A stretch of DNA of 10,704 nucleotides from Chloroflexota bacterium (lineage in GTDB: Bacteria; Chloroflexota; Dehalococcoidia; SM23-28-2; HRBIN24). Each line of letters opens with the position of its first letter. Within the stretch, counting starts at the first letter, position 1. The DNA lies in assembly GCA_030550295.1 (NCBI GenBank), contig JAUQPQ010000057.1:1-10704 (forward strand), written 5' to 3'. Under the pieces are notes generated by a model that was not told the DNA's origin, did no database searches, and worked only from the letters and a program-made list of their open reading frames with translations. The position numbers and the translations under genes are program-made. Positions 6,330 to 10,704 of the stretch are shown in pieces.

Positions 6330-8603
6330 ATGAAGACGATCGTATGGCTGGAAGAGGTGGGGAAGGAAGATGTAGGGGAGGTAGGAGGGAAAGGTGCCAA
6401 TCTAGGCGAGCTGGTAAAGGCGGGGGTGCAAGTTCCCCCCGCCTTTATCGTTACTGCCCATGCCTACCGCCGCTTCTTGGAGGAAGGGGGGGTGTTGCCT
6501 GTTCTAAAGGACCTTCTTTCCTCCCTTGATGTTAATGATTTGGAAGGGCTCCAGCGCATTAGCGCCCGCATTCGGGAGGTGATCCGCTCGGCGCCCATGC
6601 CTCAGGACGTAGCGGAGGAGATCCTTGAGGCGTACAGGCGCCTGGGCGGGGGGCTGGTGGCTGTCCGCAGCTCTGCCACTGTGGAGGATTTGGCTGAGGC
6701 CTCTTTCGCTGGCCAGCAGTCCACTTTCCTCAACGTGGAAGGTGAAGAGCAAGTGGTAAGGGCTGTGCAGGACTGTTGGGCCTCTCTCTTCGAGGACCGG
6801 GCTCTCTTCTATCGGGCACAAAAGGGGTTCGACCACCTGCAGGTGGCCATCGCCGTGCCTGTACAGAAGATGATCCAGTCGCGGCGTTCCGGGGTTATGT
6901 TCACAATTGAGCCGGTCACTGGTGAGGCCAACCAGATCGTTATTGAGGCCGTATATGGCCTTGGTGAGGCTATCGTCTCTGGGGCGGTGACGCCCGATAG
7001 CTACATCGTTGAGAAGGCTACCCTTATCATCTTGCAGAGGCAAGTGGCCCGTCAAGAGAAGCGCCTAGTCTTCGACCCTACGGCGTTGGACTACCATCAT
7101 CGCAACCGGTGGGAGGAGGTGCCACCCGAGGAGCAGGATAGGCAAAAGCTGAGCGATGAGGAGATAAGACTTTTGGCCTCCATGGGCCGGGCCATTGAGG
7201 AGTACTATGGGGTTCCCCAGGATATCGAATGGGCAGAGGAAGGGGGCCAATTTTACATCGTACAGAGCCGGCCCGTAACGGTTACGGTAGCCACGGCGGT
7301 AGCAGAAGTGGCTGAGGAGGCGCCAGTGCTCATGGAGGGTAGCCCTGGCAGCCCAGGGGTGGCGGCAGGCGTAGTGAAGGTGGCCCTGGAGGCGGCTGAA
7401 GCTATAGCCAAGGTGAAAGAAGGTGATGTGCTAGTTACCACTATGACTGCCCCTGACTGGGTGCCAGCTATGAAGCGGGCAGTGGCTATCATCACCGAGA
7501 GGGGCGGTCGCACTTGCCATGCAGCCATCGTGAGCCGTGAGCTAGGCATTCCCCTGGTGATGGGAGTAGACGGTGCCACTACACGCCTGCGGGACGGACA
7601 GCTAGTGACGGTGGACGGCATCTCTGGCCGAATATACGAGGGACGGGCCGAGAGGCGCCTCCAATGGTGGGCCCAAGAACAAGAGCGCCGTATGCGCGCC
7701 GCCCGCCTTAAGACGCGCACTAAACTTTATGTCAATTTGGCTGATCCTCAGCTGGCCGAGGTGGTGGCCCGGCGCAATGTGGACGGTGTAGGCCTCCTAA
7801 GGGCAGAATTCATCATCGCTGAGCACATTGGCGTCCATCCCCGCCTATGCATCGATGAAGGGAGGGAGGAGTGGTTCATAGAGAAGCTTGCTGATGGTCT
7901 GCGTCAATTCGCCCGTGCCTTCTATCCGCGCCCAGTGGTCTATCGGACTACTGACTTCAAGACCAACGAGTACCGCAACCTGAAGGGAGGGGACCGCTAC
8001 GAGCCCCACGAGGAGAACCCGATGATAGGCTATCGGGGAGCTAGCAGGTACCTGCGGGAGCCCCAAGTCTTGGCCTTGGAGCTGGAGGCCGTCAAACGGG
8101 TGCGGGCCGAATACAACAACCTATGGCTTATGATCCCCTTCGTGCGCACTCCTGAAGAGCTGGCAGGGGTCAAGGCGCTGCTGGAGAAGGCAGGCCTGAG
8201 GCGTAGCCACGACTTCAAGCTGTGGATGATGGCCGAAGTCCCTGCCAACGTCATCATCTTGGACAGCTTCCTAGACGTAGGCATCGATGGCATCAGCATC
8301 GGCTCCAACGACTTGACCCAACTGGTCTTAGGGGTGGACAGGGACAGCGCCCTTCTGGCCGCAGAGTTCGACGAGCGTAACCTGGCGGTGATGGAGGCCC
8401 TGCGCATCTTGGTTCAGGGTGCCTTGCGGCGGGGAGTTACCGTTTCCATCTGTGGTCAGGCCCCCAGCGACTTCCCAGAGCTTACGCGCAAGCTAGTAGA
8501 GTGGGGCATCACCTCTATCTCCGTCAACCCTGACGTAATAGACCAGACACGGGAGCTTATAGCCCAGGTGGAGCGAGAGCTGGCCTCCATTCCGGTTCGG
8601 TAA
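6330..8603 (+). CDS. ppsA: Phosphoenolpyruvate synthase
   Basis: Converts pyruvate and ATP to PEP, AMP and phosphate, the gluconeogenic bypass of pyruvate kinase. The 757 residues hold the three expected parts. The N-terminal ATP-grasp domain (about 1-318) has GGKGANLGEL (19-28), AVRSSATVEDL (111-121), SGVMFTIEP (187-195) and DIEWA (298-302). The swivelling phosphohistidine domain (about 335-435) has GGRTCHAAIVSRELGIP (392-408) with His397. The C-terminal PEP-binding barrel has GVGLLRAEF (486-494), RTTDFKTNEY (539-548), GISIGSNDLTQ (654-664) and CGQAPSD (708-714) with Cys708 as proton donor. Water-using PEP synthase is favoured over phosphate-using pyruvate phosphate dikinase by the DFKTNEYRNLKGG block and overall likeness. 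Thr395, two residues before the His, matches the position where PpsR-type regulators phosphorylate E. coli PpsA. dgt starts four bases after its stop. Confidence 0.95.
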   Translation: MKTIVWLEEVGKEDVGEVGGKGANLGELVKAGVQVPPAFIVTAHAYRRFLEEGGVLPVLKDLLSSLDVNDLEGLQRISARIREVIRSAPMPQDVAEEILEAYRRLGGGLVAVRSSATVEDLAEASFAGQQSTFLNVEGEEQVVRAVQDCWASLFEDRALFYRAQKGFDHLQVAIAVPVQKMIQSRRSGVMFTIEPVTGEANQIVIEAVYGLGEAIVSGAVTPDSYIVEKATLIILQRQVARQEKRLVFDPTALDYHHRNRWEEVPPEEQDRQKLSDEEIRLLASMGRAIEEYYGVPQDIEWAEEGGQFYIVQSRPVTVTVATAVAEVAEEAPVLMEGSPGSPGVAAGVVKVALEAAEAIAKVKEGDVLVTTMTAPDWVPAMKRAVAIITERGGRTCHAAIVSRELGIPLVMGVDGATTRLRDGQLVTVDGISGRIYEGRAERRLQWWAQEQERRMRAARLKTRTKLYVNLADPQLAEVVARRNVDGVGLLRAEFIIAEHIGVHPRLCIDEGREEWFIEKLADGLRQFARAFYPRPVVYRTTDFKTNEYRNLKGGDRYEPHEENPMIGYRGASRYLREPQVLALELEAVKRVRAEYNNLWLMIPFVRTPEELAGVKALLEKAGLRRSHDFKLWMMAEVPANVIILDSFLDVGIDGISIGSNDLTQLVLGVDRDSALLAAEFDERNLAVMEALRILVQGALRRGVTVSICGQAPSDFPELTRKLVEWGITSISVNPDVIDQTRELIAQVERELASIPVR

Positions 8604-8607
8604 GGCT

Positions 8608-9669
8608 ATGGCCGGCTATGAGATCCGCCGCCGCCTGGAGGAGAGGGAGCGCCTTCTCTCCCCTTTTGCTGCCAAGAGCTATGCATCGAGGGGGAGGGAA
8701 AGGCCGGAAGAGCCGTGCCCTTTACGCACCGAGTTCCAACGAGACCGTGACCGCATCCTCCATACCAAGGCGTTCCGTCGCCTCAAGCATAAGACTCAGG
8801 TGTTCATTGCGCCCCAGGGCGACCACTTTGTGACCCGTTTGACCCACACCTTGGAAGTAGCCCAGATCGCCCGCACCATCGCCAGAGCCCTTAACCTGAA
8901 CGAAGACCTCACCGAAGCCATAGCCCTTGGCCACGACATAGGCCATCCCCCCTTTGGCCACGCAGGAGAGGAGGCTTTGGACGAGTTGCTCCCGGGAGGC
9001 TTTCGCCATGCCCAGCAGGGGCTAAGGGTGGTGGAATGCCTGGAGCGGGGTGGCCAGGGCCTCAACCTCACGTGGGAGGTGAGGGACGGCATCCGCTACA
9101 GTTCCAAGCCCAGAGAGGATATCTTGGGCCTGGGAGAGGGCACCCCCTCCACCCTAGAGGGGCAAGTGGTAAGAATAGCCGATGCGGTGGCCTACCTCAA
9201 TCACGATGTGGCCGATGCTATCCGGGCAGGCCTCATCGCTGAGGATGACCTGCCCTCTGTAGTGAAAGAGGTTTTGGGTGCAACCCCTAGCCAGCGCATA
9301 GACACTATGATCAGGGACATCGTCGAGGCATCGTGGGCGGCTACGGGAGAGATGGGCCTGGACTTTACGCCACGCATCGTCATGGGAGAGAAGGTGCGGG
9401 AGGCGGCCAACGCCCTGCGAGAGTTCCTTTTCGAGAGGGTGTACCGATGGGAGGGCAGACGCCGGGAGTGGGAGATAGCCAAGGAGGTAGTGCGGGCCCT
9501 TTACCTCTACTTCCTGCAGAACCCCCACCAGATTCAAAGCGAGTTCGTCCTGGCTGAGGATCCCCCTTGGCGCAGGGCGGCCGACTACGTGGCCGGCATG
9601 ACCGACCACTACGCCCTGGAGACGGCCCGCTGCCTGCGGCTGGTCCCTGATCTATTGCCAATGAGGTAG
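8608..9669 (+). CDS. dgt: Deoxyguanosinetriphosphate triphosphohydrolase-like HD-domain protein
   Basis: Metal-dependent HD phosphohydrolase of the dGTPase-like family, which splits a dNTP to deoxynucleoside and tripolyphosphate and so trims dNTP pools. The 353 residues match the short bacterial branch, not the roughly 500-residue E. coli Dgt. Visible signatures: RDRDRILHTKAFRRLKHKTQVF (start, 45-66, given in part), His80 in THTLEV, His109-Asp110 in GHDIGHPPFGHAGE (108-121), and Asp192 in RIADAVAYLNHD (189-200), which complete the H...HD...D metal site. His118 and Glu121 follow the HD as in catalytic members. Substrate preference cannot be inferred; many members of this branch need dNTP activators. 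The start follows the ppsA stop by four bases, with only a weak AAGG close to the ATG, so expression may depend on coupling. It precedes dnaG, a recurrent arrangement. Confidence 0.9.
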   Translation: MAGYEIRRRLEERERLLSPFAAKSYASRGRERPEEPCPLRTEFQRDRDRILHTKAFRRLKHKTQVFIAPQGDHFVTRLTHTLEVAQIARTIARALNLNEDLTEAIALGHDIGHPPFGHAGEEALDELLPGGFRHAQQGLRVVECLERGGQGLNLTWEVRDGIRYSSKPREDILGLGEGTPSTLEGQVVRIADAVAYLNHDVADAIRAGLIAEDDLPSVVKEVLGATPSQRIDTMIRDIVEASWAATGEMGLDFTPRIVMGEKVREAANALREFLFERVYRWEGRRREWEIAKEVVRALYLYFLQNPHQIQSEFVLAEDPPWRRAADYVAGMTDHYALETARCLRLVPDLLPMR

Positions 9670-9712
9670 CGCAGGGCCCTTCCCACCCGTCTTAAAATAG
9701 GAAAGCAAGGCC

Positions 9713-10704
9713 ATGGACACCATCGCCGAGATCAAGGCCCGCCTCGATATTGTAGATGTTATCGGGGAATACGTACCCCTCCAGAAGGCAGGGAGCTACT
9801 ATCGGGCGCTATGCCCCTTCCACACGGAGCGTACCCCCTCTTTCTACGTCTCCCCCCAAAGGCAAGTATGGCACTGCTTCGGCGCCTGCAATACAGGTGG
9901 CGACATCTTCTCCTTCGTCATGAAAAAGGAGGGGGTCGATTTCCGGGAGGCCCTCCGCCTACTGGCCCGCCGGGCTGGTGTACCTCTGCTTGAGGAGCGT
10001 CGCCCCGAGGAGGACGCCCGTCTGCGTCGCCTCTACCAGGCTCACGAGGCAGCTATAGAGTTCTACCACCGCGTCCTTACCGAAAGCCCCGATGCCTCCC
10101 TGGCTAGGTCATACCTGGAGAGAAGAGGCCTCCATCTCCAAACGGCCCGCCGCTTCATGTTGGGCTATAGCCCCCGCACCCACGATGCGCTAGCCCAGCA
10201 CCTTAAGGCTCTAGGGTTTACTGACCAGGAGCTAATAGAAGGGGGCCTAGCCGTTAGGGAAAACGGAGGAATTAGGGACCGTTTCTATGGCCGCATCATG
10301 ATCCCCATCTGGGACGAGGGGGGCAGACCTGTCGGCTTCGGGGCGCGGGCCCTGGATGAATCCCACCCTAAATATCTGAATACCCCCCAGACTCCCATCT
10401 TTGATAAGGGGGGGCTGCTCTATCTCCTTGACCGGGCCAAGGAGGCCATCAGGCGGGAAGGGAAGGCAGTAGTGGTAGAAGGCTACATGGACGCTATTGC
10501 TGCCCATTGGGCCGGCTTCACTAACGTAGTTGCCACCATGGGCACGTCTCTCACCGAGCGCCACGTACGATCGCTACGGCGCTATGCCCGCAGAGTGATC
10601 CTTGCCCTCGACCCCGATGCTGCCGGGCAAGAGGCAGTGGTGCGGGGCCACCAGACAGTCATGGACACTGCCGACCAAGTACTGCCTGTCCTTACTTGGC
10701 GCCG
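9713..10704 (+). CDS. dnaG: DNA primase DnaG (3'-partial)
   Basis: Synthesises RNA primers at the replication fork with the DnaB helicase. The frame stays open from ATG 9713 to the right edge, giving 330 residues of an expected 600 or so; the helicase-binding C-terminus is outside. The N-terminal CHC2 zinc ribbon has Cys34-x2-His37 (CPFHTERTPSF) and Cys55-x3-Cys59 (HCFGACNTGGD), one residue longer in the second pair than the common C-x2-C form. The catalytic core includes FYGRIMIPI (191-199), GFGARALD (208-215) and KYLNTPQTPIF (220-230). The Toprim metal site follows with Glu256 in VVVEGYMDA and Asp300/Asp302 in ALDPDAAG. The start fits the family opening, IAEIKARLDIVDVIGEYV. AGGA lies ten bases and AAGG two bases before the ATG. 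It is separated from dgt by 43 bases; in many bacteria rpoD follows. Confidence 0.97.
   Translation, partial: MDTIAEIKARLDIVDVIGEYVPLQKAGSYYRALCPFHTERTPSFYVSPQRQVWHCFGACNTGGDIFSFVMKKEGVDFREALRLLARRAGVPLLEERRPEEDARLRRLYQAHEAAIEFYHRVLTESPDASLARSYLERRGLHLQTARRFMLGYSPRTHDALAQHLKALGFTDQELIEGGLAVRENGGIRDRFYGRIMIPIWDEGGRPVGFGARALDESHPKYLNTPQTPIFDKGGLLYLLDRAKEAIRREGKAVVVEGYMDAIAAHWAGFTNVVATMGTSLTERHVRSLRRYARRVILALDPDAAGQEAVVRGHQTVMDTADQVLPVLTWR

Noticed and set aside
9693..9698. TAAAAT in the dgt-dnaG gap as a dnaG promoter
   Set aside because: The bases 16-18 upstream do not resemble a -35 element, and a single A/T hexamer is weak evidence.

Overview
The window is an ordinary, densely packed bacterial chromosome segment holding nine protein genes, two of them cut by the window edges. 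There are no RNA genes, mobile elements or CRISPR arrays. Base composition is G+C-rich, about 60% by eye. The organism looks like a member of the Chloroflexota, possibly a Dehalococcoidia-type lineage. This is a soft inference from gene order (cmk-plsC-ispH; dgt-dnaG), the DnaG zinc-ribbon form (C-x3-C), a stand-alone ACAD10/11-like acyl-CoA dehydrogenase, and the style of the proteins. No marker here settles it.

Layout. (1) Bases 1-876, plus strand: the C-terminal part of a surface or secreted protein with a beta-sandwich-like module, a Pro/Ser/Thr/Gly-rich stalk and a C-terminal membrane anchor. (2) Bases 836-2044, minus strand: an acyl-CoA dehydrogenase. It overlaps the previous gene tail-to-tail by 41 bp and has its own good promoter and Shine-Dalgarno. 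(3) About 2127-6229, plus strand: cmk, plsC, ispH and glmS, spaced so tightly (23-bp overlap, 1-bp gap, 9-bp gap) that one operon is very likely. (4) Bases 6230-6329: a 100-bp spacer with a consensus TATAAT -10 box. (5) Bases 6330-10704, plus strand: ppsA, dgt and dnaG (gaps 4 and 43 bp), with dnaG running off the right edge.

How the genes work together. The first operon supplies precursors: CDP/dCDP (Cmk), phosphatidic acid (PlsC), IPP/DMAPP (IspH) and glucosamine-6-phosphate (GlmS), feeding nucleotide, phospholipid, isoprenoid and envelope-sugar synthesis. The second joins gluconeogenic entry (PEP synthase) to dNTP control (dGTPase-like HD hydrolase) and replication priming (DnaG). The acyl-CoA dehydrogenase is a separate catabolic transcription unit set between them.

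I found no convincing undescribed system. The points worth a second look are modest: the convergent gene overlap, an Asp at the usual catalytic Glu position of the acyl-CoA dehydrogenase, the C-x3-C zinc ribbon of DnaG, glmS in place of the often-seen rpsA after ispH, ppsA joined to a dgt-dnaG unit, and the uncertain cmk start.
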